Shown one piece after another: positions 1-5,193 of a stretch of 10,467 bases of DNA. Location of the stretch: contig CAKVGI010000024.1 of assembly GCA_934747265.1 (NCBI GenBank), positions 1 through 10,467 of the forward strand, written 5' to 3'. Both the position numbers and the translations under genes were made by a program. Origin of the DNA: an uncultured Rickettsiales bacterium. Lineage in GTDB: Bacteria; Pseudomonadota; Alphaproteobacteria; Rickettsiales; UBA1997. Under the pieces are notes generated by a model. It made no database searches. It was not told the origin of the DNA and worked only from the letters and a program-made list of their open reading frames with translations. The first letter of the stretch is position 1; every line of letters begins with the position of its first letter.

Positions 1-89
1 ATTACTAATACTCCCATTAATTCTATTAATGTAAACGCTTTTCTTTTCTCCATTGCAAATTTCCTGATGGCATTAATTATTTTTTTCAT
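1..89 (-). CDS. Type IV prepilin-like protein (ComGC/PulG class), N-terminal fragment
   Basis: Seen: an open frame from ATG at 89-87 runs off the left edge, giving 29 complete residues. It has a basic leader (MKKIINAIRKFAMEKRKA) followed by FTLIELMGVLV. This is the class III signal of type IV pilins, pseudopilins and competence pseudopilins: a prepilin peptidase would cut before the Phe and methylate it, and the conserved Glu sits at +5 for assembly. A Shine-Dalgarno (AAGAGG) lies 5 bases upstream of the ATG. An internal ATG at 53-51, giving a shorter leader starting MEKRKA, also has AGGAAA upstream and could be the true start. The product would be an inner-membrane-anchored subunit of a competence or pilus filament. 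Which filament cannot be decided, because the variable C-terminal part and the rest of any operon lie outside the window. A promoter in the gap after nrdG suggests independent transcription. Confidence 0.8.
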   Translation of the reverse strand, partial: MKKIINAIRKFAMEKRKAFTLIELMGVLV

Positions 90-113
90 AATACCTCTTA
101 CCTTTCTAAACTT

Positions 114-142
114 ATTTTACAATACAAAAAAAGAAAAATCAA
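114..142 (-). promoter_or_regulatory. Probable sigma-A promoter of the prepilin gene
   Basis: On the minus strand, TTGATT (137-142) and TAAAAT (114-119) are separated by exactly 17 bases. The predicted start of transcription is near 107, about 18 bases before the prepilin ATG. It lies in the 58-base gap after the nrdG stop codon, where no convincing terminator hairpin is seen, so read-through from nrdG is also possible. In DNA this AT-rich such matches can arise by chance. Confidence 0.45.
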
Positions 143-147
143 ATATA

Positions 148-702
148 TTATATATAAATTTCTTTTTCTTCTTTTTTTTCATTTTCACAAATTTTATATT
201 CTTCTATTTCTATAGGTACATAATTTATAATACTTTGTTTACAATCTAACACTCGTTGATTAGTTGACCCTCTAAAAGGCGCTTCTAAACTCCTTTTATC
301 TAAAATAAATTTCCCATCAACTAAAACATCAATATTTTTTAAGAGTTCAACTAAAGTATTATTTAATTTACTCATTATTAGAAGTTGCTCAAAAGTAAAA
401 CCAGTGTAACACCAAACATTCAAACCTTTTTCTTGACAGTACTTAGCAAGTTCTAAGCAAGCATCTATCTGCAGTAGAGGATCTCCACCAGAAAATGTAA
501 TTCCATCTTGACCTTCTAAAGAATCAATTTCTCTTTTTAAATTATCAACATCTTCTAAATAGCCACCATTAAAATCATGAGTTGATGGATTATGGCATCC
601 TAAACAGTTGTGTGGACATCCTTGCGTCCAAATAACTGCCCTTATGCCTTCACCATCAACTACACTATCTATTTGAATAGGAGCTGCTAACCTAATTTGC
701 AT
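148..702 (-). CDS. nrdG: Anaerobic ribonucleoside-triphosphate reductase activating protein
   Basis: Radical SAM enzyme of 184 residues that uses a [4Fe-4S] cluster and S-adenosylmethionine to create the glycyl radical on class III ribonucleotide reductase. Seen: the cluster motif CX3CX2C at Cys29, Cys33 and Cys36 (CPHNCLGC), preceded by the family-typical DGEGIRAVIWTQGC, and the glycine-rich SAM-binding segment TFSGGDP at 69-75. The length is slightly above the usual NrdG range because of a charged C-terminal tail rich in Glu and Lys. The start ATG (702-700) lies inside the last codons of the small glycyl-radical gene, an 11-base overlap, and has only a weak AAGAAG upstream. This suggests translation coupled to that gene. 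It is the third gene of an nrdD, small subunit, nrdG operon, so it should activate the separately encoded glycyl radical protein next to it. Family assignment is firm. Confidence 0.96.
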   Translation of the reverse strand: MQIRLAAPIQIDSVVDGEGIRAVIWTQGCPHNCLGCHNPSTHDFNGGYLEDVDNLKREIDSLEGQDGITFSGGDPLLQIDACLELAKYCQEKGLNVWCYTGFTFEQLLIMSKLNNTLVELLKNIDVLVDGKFILDKRSLEAPFRGSTNQRVLDCKQSIINYVPIEIEEYKICENEKKEEKEIYI

Positions 703-868
703 GTTTTGCTTCTTTTAATTTTATATCATTACATCCAGAGTGTTTTACACGATCTCTTTCTTCAGCCCTTTTACCATTATTGAAACGATCTGTTGTTCCT
801 ACCAAATAACCAGTTATTCTTCTGATTCTTTCAAATTTTACTCCTTCACCAACTGTTTTTTCTGACAT
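692..868 (-). CDS. Stand-alone glycyl radical domain of class III ribonucleotide reductase (split NrdD C-terminus)
   Basis: A 58-residue protein. Seen: residues 13-43 read ERIRRITGYLVG then TTDRFNNGKRAEERDRVKH. This matches the conserved C-terminal end of NrdD (the RRxxGYL core carrying the radical glycine, then the N-G-K/R-x-E-E and RVKH blocks), so Gly20 is the expected radical site. The start at 868-866 is chosen because a perfect AAAGGAGG lies 7 bases upstream. An in-frame ATG at 901 has no such site and would lie inside nrdD. The gene begins 16 bases after the nrdD stop codon in another frame, and its stop overlaps the nrdG start. In canonical NrdD this segment is covalently attached just after the zinc site, and here nrdD ends there. 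Inference: the protein docks onto NrdD and carries the radical in trans, like YfiD/GrcA with pyruvate formate-lyase. Identity of the motif is strong; function as a separate subunit is inferred. Confidence 0.85.
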   Translation of the reverse strand: MSEKTVGEGVKFERIRRITGYLVGTTDRFNNGKRAEERDRVKHSGCNDIKLKEAKHAN

Positions 869-884
869 AATATTACCTCCTTTT

Positions 885-3200
885 TTATTTATAGCATCCA
901 CAATCTAAACTGTGCAATGTTTCAACATTTAATCCTTCGCCATCTTTACGACCACATCTTGGACATTTATCTTTAATAATACCAACATATCCACAAACAG
1001 GATCACGATCTACGGGATGGTTAATAGCAGCATATCCCATATTATTTTCTTTCATTAAACGAACAATATTTTCAAATGCTTGTAAATTAGTAAGTGGATC
1101 TCCATCAAATTCAATATATGAAATATGACCTGCATTTGTTAATGCATGGAATGGAGCTTCCTTCTTAATTTTATCTGTTATAGATATATTATAGTAAACT
1201 GGAACATGGAATGAATTTGTGTAATATTCCCTATCTGTAATTCCTTTTAATTTACCATAAATTGCTTTATCAATATTTGTAAATCTTCCTGATAATCCTT
1301 CGGCAGGAGTAGCAAGTAAAGTAAAGTTTAATTTATATTTTTCAGCGTAATCATCACAACGTTTACGCATATGAGTAATAATTTCCAATCCCAATTTCTC
1401 TGCCCTTTCACTTTCACCGTGATGTTCCCCAATTAGGGCTTTTAAACATTCTGCAAGACCAATAAATCCTATTGATAATGTACCATGTTTTAAAACTCTT
1501 CTTAATTTATCATTTGGTTTTAATCTTTCTGAATCAATCCAAATTCCTTGGCCTAATAGGAATGGAAAATTATAAACTCTTTTATTACATTGAATTTCAA
1601 ATCTTTCAAGTAATTGATCTTTTACTAAATCCATTAAATCATCAAGTTCTTGATAAAACCCTTCTAAATCTGTTTTAGTATTTCCTAAAGCAATACCATG
1701 TTTGATACCTAATCTAACTAAGTTGATTGAAGTAAATGATAAATTACCACGTCCTGGAGTAATTGCCTTATCTGGATCTACTACATTAGCCATAACTCTT
1801 GTACGGCATCCCATATAACATACCTCGGTACGGTAATCTCCTTCTTTATAATATTCTAGGTTGTATGGTGAATCTAGGAATGAGAAGTTAGGGAATAATC
1901 TTTTTGCAGACACCTTACAAGATAGTTTAAATAAATCATAGTTTGGATCTTCAGGATTATAGTTAACACCTTCTTTTACCTTGAATATAGATATAGGGAA
2001 AATTGGTGTTTCATTTTGACCAAGGCCTGCATCAACTGCTAATAAATAATTTTTCATAACCATCCTACCTTCACTGGAAGTATCTGTACCAAAGTTAATT
2101 GATGAAAATGGTACTTGTGCCCCAGCACGAGAATGCATTGTATTTAAATTATGAACAAATGCTTCCATAGCTTGATATGTCATACGATCAGTTTTCTTTA
2201 AAGCTTTTTCATAACTTAACTTAAATAATTTTTTCATTTCTTCTGATTCTTTACAAAAACGATCAAAAATACTTAAATCAACATCTATCGAATTTAATTT
2301 ATCAATTTCTTTAGCAATCGAATTCATTGAAACAAATTTACCAAAATCAGTTATGTCTAAGTAATCAGAAACCATTTGTTTAAATTGTTTCCTAAAAGTT
2401 TTAACAACACCAGGTGCTAAATAATAATCAAAAGCCGGAATACTTTGCCCTCCGTGTTGATCATTTTGATCTGATTGAATAGCAATTGCTGCTAGTGCAC
2501 TATAAGACATAATATCTTGTGGCTCTCTTAAATGACCATGTCCTGTAGAAAAACCATTCTTAAATAATTTTTCCAAATCTATTTGCATACAAGTTGTAGT
2601 TCCCATTGGTAAGAAATCCATATCATGAATATGAATATCACCATCATCATGAGCATCAGCATATTTTTTCTTCATTAAATAAGATTTAGCAAATTCTTTA
2701 GATACTGTACTTCCATATTGAAGCATTGTTCCCATGGCAGTATCACCATCTACATTAGCATTTTCTCTTTTAGTATCGTCTTCAGATGCTGACTTAAGAC
2801 CTAATCCTTCAATAGTTTTTAAGAATTTATGACTTCTTTTATCATCCATAAACATATCTCTTGATTGAGCTCTTCTCTCGCGATATGCAGAAAAGGATTC
2901 ATAAACATCTTCATATTTTTTGTTTTTTAATTCTTCCTCAATAATATCTTGAATATCTTCTATCTTAATTTTTGTTTGACCCTTATATTCTTTTTCAATA
3001 TGACTAATTACTGCTTGATAAACCTTCTGAATATCTTTTTCATTATATTTTGCAACTCTTTCATCATTTTCATCAATTTCAGTAATACTATCAAAACCTT
3101 TTTTGATTGCTACTGCAATTTTAGTTCCATTAAAAGGAACTTTTTTTCCGTTTCTTTTTACAACCTCTAGTTGTTCTAAAATTTCATCGACACCTGTCAT
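885..3200 (-). CDS. nrdD: Anaerobic (class III) ribonucleoside-triphosphate reductase, catalytic chain lacking the glycyl radical segment
   Basis: 771 residues; reduces ribonucleoside triphosphates to deoxyribonucleotides in the cytoplasm without oxygen. Seen: an N-terminal ATP-cone (about residues 13-110, beginning VVKRNGKKVPFNGTKI) for allosteric control; then the ten-stranded barrel, with DGDIHIHDMDF at 186-196, LNTMHSRAGAQVPFSSINFGTDTS at 352-375 and MGCRTRV at 463-469. Cys465 and Cys204 are the likely active-site cysteines by family comparison. The C-terminal zinc region has CGYVG at 736-740 and CPRCGR at 746-751. The usual first Cys of the CxxC pair is replaced (Asp733), and the protein ends with a cysteine-containing tail, DCGCYK. 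The glycyl radical motif RRxxGYL, normally fused right after the zinc site, is absent and is encoded by the next gene. The start ATG has AGGAGG 7 bases upstream and a good promoter. First gene of the nrd operon. Confidence 0.96.
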   Translation of the reverse strand: MTGVDEILEQLEVVKRNGKKVPFNGTKIAVAIKKGFDSITEIDENDERVAKYNEKDIQKVYQAVISHIEKEYKGQTKIKIEDIQDIIEEELKNKKYEDVYESFSAYRERRAQSRDMFMDDKRSHKFLKTIEGLGLKSASEDDTKRENANVDGDTAMGTMLQYGSTVSKEFAKSYLMKKKYADAHDDGDIHIHDMDFLPMGTTTCMQIDLEKLFKNGFSTGHGHLREPQDIMSYSALAAIAIQSDQNDQHGGQSIPAFDYYLAPGVVKTFRKQFKQMVSDYLDITDFGKFVSMNSIAKEIDKLNSIDVDLSIFDRFCKESEEMKKLFKLSYEKALKKTDRMTYQAMEAFVHNLNTMHSRAGAQVPFSSINFGTDTSSEGRMVMKNYLLAVDAGLGQNETPIFPISIFKVKEGVNYNPEDPNYDLFKLSCKVSAKRLFPNFSFLDSPYNLEYYKEGDYRTEVCYMGCRTRVMANVVDPDKAITPGRGNLSFTSINLVRLGIKHGIALGNTKTDLEGFYQELDDLMDLVKDQLLERFEIQCNKRVYNFPFLLGQGIWIDSERLKPNDKLRRVLKHGTLSIGFIGLAECLKALIGEHHGESERAEKLGLEIITHMRKRCDDYAEKYKLNFTLLATPAEGLSGRFTNIDKAIYGKLKGITDREYYTNSFHVPVYYNISITDKIKKEAPFHALTNAGHISYIEFDGDPLTNLQAFENIVRLMKENNMGYAAINHPVDRDPVCGYVGIIKDKCPRCGRKDGEGLNVETLHSLDCGCYK

Positions 3201-3226
3201 AATTACGCCTCCTACTTTCTGCCTAA

Positions 3227-3255
3227 ATTGTAGTATAATTTTATGCCATTGTCAA
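3227..3255 (-). promoter_or_regulatory. Sigma-A promoter of the nrdD operon
   Basis: Minus strand: a perfect -35 TTGACA (3250-3255) and -10 TACAAT (3227-3232) are separated by 17 bases. The predicted start is near 3220, leaving a leader of about 20 bases that holds the AGGAGG ribosome binding site of nrdD. The region immediately upstream is made of A and T tracts and could act as an UP element. No NrdR-box pair was recognised. Confidence 0.8.
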
Positions 3256-3446
3256 TAACTTTTTGTACATTTTTTTGAACTTTTGTTCGCTATATTTTTT
3301 TAGCCTTTATTTTTCAACAAAAAAGTTAAAAAAATATTTTTTCCATTTTTTTCATTTTTTAATTTTTTTAGTTTTTATTTTATTTTTAAATTTAACATAT
3401 AGTATATTTTTCTTTATTTTACAACATTTTATCTGTTTTTTTATTT
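3256..3446. other. Very AT-rich intergenic tract between the lysis cassette and nrdD
   Basis: Most of the 304-base gap between the endolysin stop and the nrdD start is runs of T and A with very few G or C. Open frames across it encode only low-complexity Phe/Lys-rich peptides with no ribosome binding site and are not called as genes. Apart from the GAAC-N4-GTTC palindrome, I see only simple A/T palindromes. The tracts are phased loosely enough that DNA bending is possible but not shown. No riboswitch, tRNA or small RNA was recognised. Confidence 0.6.
3277..3288. promoter_or_regulatory. Possible LexA/SOS box (GAAC-N4-GTTC palindrome)
   Basis: The + strand reads GAACTTTTGTTC followed by G, so the minus strand reads CGAACAAAAGTTC. 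This matches the Bacillus LexA (DinR) core GAAC-N4-GTTC exactly, with one outer flanking base. It lies 21 bases upstream of the -35 of nrdD, further out than a repressor site overlapping the promoter. No lexA gene is visible in the window, so regulation is inference only. Confidence 0.35.
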
Positions 3447-3485
3447 TAAAAAAAAATAAAAAAAGCGGAAAAATAGAATTTTCAC
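3447..3485 (-). terminator. Weak candidate terminator after the lysis cassette
   Basis: Minus strand: GTGAAAA and TTTTTCCGC (3465-3485) can pair around a 6-base loop as a short stem with one bulged C and one G-U pair. A run of T with a single A follows (complement of 3448-3464). It lies 20 bases after the endolysin stop codon. The stem is weak, so this is a tentative call. Confidence 0.4.
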
Positions 3486-3504
3486 TTTTTTCATTTTTTG
3501 TTTT

Positions 3505-4434
3505 TTAAGATTTTTTTTGCAAATATAATTTCTCCCCTTGTTGCAACCTCAAGTAATAAATTCCATCGTTTTGGCATTCAAATATTAAATTCATTTTTTC
3601 AGTTTTTTCCTCTTCGTCAGTACCCTCATCTACATCAATAATATCATTCCCAGGATTACTCACCAAAACCCAGTTAGCATCTTTTTTACTAGCCACATAT
3701 CCTTCTAATCCTCTATTAGTTTTTATCTTATACCATGTATACAAAGTACTATCAGTTTCCCCTAAAATATCATATACTTCATCATAATGAACATCACCTA
3801 TATCTTCTGACAATTCGCTAGGTTCTTTTCTAATATTAATGGTTTGGACTAAAACTTTAAATTGCTTTTTTGATTCATCAATAATATTACTCTGAGAGGT
3901 GTAATTATACTCAATACTTCCATTGGCAAACTCTCTTGGATTTATACTTTTGCCACTACTATTTTTTACCTCTAAATGAACATGACTACCATACGTTTCA
4001 TTAGTTTTACTCTTACTAGAAAGAACTAACCCTGTATTTCCTTGTAATCCTATTACGGTATTTTTATTAATAATATCCCCTACTTTTACATTTACAACAT
4101 TCATATGTAAAATTTTAAGTAAATACTTATTACCATTATAATAAGTTTCAAGATGTACTTGATTACCACCCATTTCATCATAGTAAAATCTTACAGTTTC
4201 TCCAGTTATCGAAATACAATTATAATAGTTGCCATCTTTCCATTTTTTTTGATTATTTAAAAATTCATGATAGTTAATAGAATTATTATGTCCTTTATAT
4301 TTATTTACAACCTTTATAACTTTAGCAGTTCCATTAATTTTTATTTCAGAAAGATGAGCCCCACTATAATCTTCCGCATACTTATGATTAGCAAAACTTT
4401 GAGTTATACTTCTTTCGCTACCTAAATATTTCAT
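3505..4434 (-). CDS. Phage-type endolysin: M23 endopeptidase with SH3b domain
   Basis: 309 residues without a signal peptide, as expected for an endolysin released through a holin; it would cut peptidoglycan cross-links. Seen: an M23 domain at about 1-170. It has NHKYAEDYSG at 16-25 (metal ligand region, Asp22), LHMNVVNVKVGD at 109-120, the TVIGLQGNTG turn at 126-135, and the HxH motif at His151-Val-His153 in GSHVHLEV. A bacterial SH3 domain follows at about 190-258, with INIRKEP at 199-205, WYKIKT at 234-239 and LEGYVAS at 243-249. An acidic linker (263-280) and a short C-terminal module come last. The first metal-binding His does not sit in a strict HxxxD: His17 is five residues before Asp22 and Lys18 is at the usual place. 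The start overlaps the upstream gene's stop as ATGA. The cassette and domain order say phage lysis enzyme; a domesticated role cannot be excluded. Confidence 0.88.
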   Translation of the reverse strand: MKYLGSERSITQSFANHKYAEDYSGAHLSEIKINGTAKVIKVVNKYKGHNNSINYHEFLNNQKKWKDGNYYNCISITGETVRFYYDEMGGNQVHLETYYNGNKYLLKILHMNVVNVKVGDIINKNTVIGLQGNTGLVLSSKSKTNETYGSHVHLEVKNSSGKSINPREFANGSIEYNYTSQSNIIDESKKQFKVLVQTINIRKEPSELSEDIGDVHYDEVYDILGETDSTLYTWYKIKTNRGLEGYVASKKDANWVLVSNPGNDIIDVDEGTDEEEKTEKMNLIFECQNDGIYYLRLQQGEKLYLQKKS

Positions 4435-4784
4435 ACATCATCCCTCTTTATCTCATTTTTCTTGTCTATTTCTACAGTATCTTTTATTTTTGTTGGATTA
4501 TAATTTATAATGGTTTGATTCTTTAGAGTATCATATATAGCTGGTGCTCCTACAAAAGTAAATAATCCTACCCAAATCCCACTATAAGTGTCTAGCGAAT
4601 AGAAAGTAGTTGTAAATGGAATTGACAACGAAAAAGAAAACAATAAGTTTAAAATCCATATTTGCCAAGTTTTCTTAATAAAAGGTAAAGCTTTAAATTT
4701 TTGTAATATCACCATCACAATAACACTTAAAGTTATACTAATTACTAGTAAATCTAATAATTTAGTTGGAAAAAGATCTTCCAT
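4431..4784 (-). CDS. Holin-like membrane protein of the lysis cassette (117 residues)
   Basis: Seen: three hydrophobic segments at about residues 8-27, 42-64 and 69-87, joined by short loops. The middle part, FIKKTWQIWILN then LLFSFSLSIPF, resembles a protein found next to endolysins in gut Firmicutes phages (from memory). The tail (about 88-117) is charged and probably cytoplasmic. The start codon directly abuts the stop of the preceding gene (TAAATG), with GGGGGTG upstream as ribosome binding site. The stop shares bases with the endolysin start (ATGA), so the three genes are translationally coupled. Probable role: forms or regulates the membrane lesion that frees the endolysin. It is not certain whether this one or its neighbour is the holin proper; one could be an antiholin or accessory protein. 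Confidence 0.7.
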   Translation of the reverse strand: MEDLFPTKLLDLLVISITLSVIVMVILQKFKALPFIKKTWQIWILNLLFSFSLSIPFTTTFYSLDTYSGIWVGLFTFVGAPAIYDTLKNQTIINYNPTKIKDTVEIDKKNEIKRDDV

Positions 4785-5105
4785 TTAGTCACCCCCATCA
4801 CAGTCAGAGGAAAATGGAATATTTTTTATTTCTTTCATTACTTCATCAATAAAACTTTTACCACCATTATTTTTGTATTCTGCGTATAGACTCTCAATTA
4901 TGTCTTTTTCATGTAAAGTAATACATCCTTTTTCTTTACATTTATTGTAAACACCAATTATTTCATTTTTTAATATTTCTCTGATTGCTGACCTAGTATT
5001 ATTTAACATATTATAATAATCTTTTACTTTTTTTATCAGATAAGTGATAAGCCCTAAAAACAGCCAATATAGAAATGGCATCCAATATGTCTCTATAAAT
5101 TTCAT
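4785..5105 (-). CDS. Holin-associated small membrane protein of the lysis cassette (106 residues)
   Basis: Seen: one membrane segment near the N-terminus (about residues 8-25, WMPFLYWLFLGLITYLI). A soluble helical part follows, with NNTRSAIREILKNEIIGVYN, then a Cys pair (CKEKGC), then ESLYAEYKNNGGKSFIDEVM and IKNIP. The pattern of a regulator-like RxxLxxxIxxxYN and LYxxYxxxGGxxxxxxxxxxIxxxP is what I recall from small proteins between tail genes and endolysins in Clostridia and Bacilli phages. First gene of the three-gene lysis operon, with a strong GGAGG 7 bases before the ATG. The start codon and part of the Shine-Dalgarno lie in one arm of a perfect 13-bp inverted repeat, which may restrain translation. 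Function as holin or holin partner is inferred from context and topology. Confidence 0.68.
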   Translation of the reverse strand: MKFIETYWMPFLYWLFLGLITYLIKKVKDYYNMLNNTRSAIREILKNEIIGVYNKCKEKGCITLHEKDIIESLYAEYKNNGGKSFIDEVMKEIKNIPFSSDCDGGD

Positions 5106-5150
5106 TTTTCTTCCTCCTACTATTTTATATTCTTAAAGAAGAAAAATGAA
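5101..5150. repeat. Perfect 13-bp inverted repeat over the lysis-cassette start codon
   Basis: The arm TTCATTTTTCTTC at 5101-5113 is the exact reverse complement of GAAGAAAAATGAA at 5138-5150, with a 24-base spacer. In the minus-strand mRNA the arms would form a hairpin that buries the ATG (5105-5103) and the edge of the GGAGG site (5113-5117), leaving most of the Shine-Dalgarno in the loop. It may instead be a protein-binding operator on DNA. The symmetry is seen; its role is inference. Confidence 0.6.
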
Positions 5151-5185
5151 TATATGATAAGTCTATTAGAATATATTTTAGTAGG
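5116..5185. promoter_or_regulatory. Divergent leader region with matching inverted leaders
   Basis: The minus-strand leader (AGAATATAAAATAGTAGG, 5133-5116) and the plus-strand leader (AGAATATATTTTAGTAGG, 5168-5185) agree at 15 of 18 positions, so the region is an imperfect inverted repeat. Each copy holds a -10-like TATAAA or TATATT followed by the AGG of the ribosome binding site. No good -35 box is seen on either strand. This may be a shared operator or two similar promoters serving the lysis cassette and the deacetylase. Confidence 0.4.
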
Positions 5186-5193
5186 TGAAATTT

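Noticed and set aside
67..249. Plus-strand open frame rich in Phe
   Set aside because: Antisense to nrdG and the prepilin leader; low-complexity product from T-rich DNA with no ribosome binding site.
692..901. Reading the nrdD/small gene boundary as a frameshift or programmed recoding of one NrdD chain
   Set aside because: The small gene has a perfect Shine-Dalgarno placed correctly for its own ATG, and the nrdD tail past the zinc site does not look like a damaged fused linker. No slippery sequence or supporting structure was recognised. Sequencing error cannot be fully excluded without reads.
1472..1678. Plus-strand open frame inside nrdD
   Set aside because: Antisense shadow of a strongly conserved gene; no initiation signal.
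2949..3170. Plus-strand open frame opposite the NrdD ATP-cone
   Set aside because: Phe/Asn-rich shadow of the real gene, no initiation signal.
3201..3300. NrdR box pair or cobalamin riboswitch controlling nrdD
   Set aside because: No sequence resembling the NrdR consensus and no structured leader; the leader is only about 20 bases long.
3263..3508. Plus-strand open frame in the AT-rich gap
   Set aside because: Composed almost wholly of Phe, Leu, Ile and Lys from T and A runs; no Shine-Dalgarno; a homopolymer artefact rather than a small membrane protein.
4431..4784. Mycoplasma-type genetic code (UGA as Trp) suggested by the very low GC
   Set aside because: UGA ends this gene at the exact ATGA junction with the endolysin, and conserved tryptophans in MnmA, NrdG and PgdA are UGG.
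3201..5193. Attachment-site direct repeats or an integrase around the lysis cassette
   Set aside because: No direct repeat pair flanking the cassette and no integrase-like protein could be found by eye.
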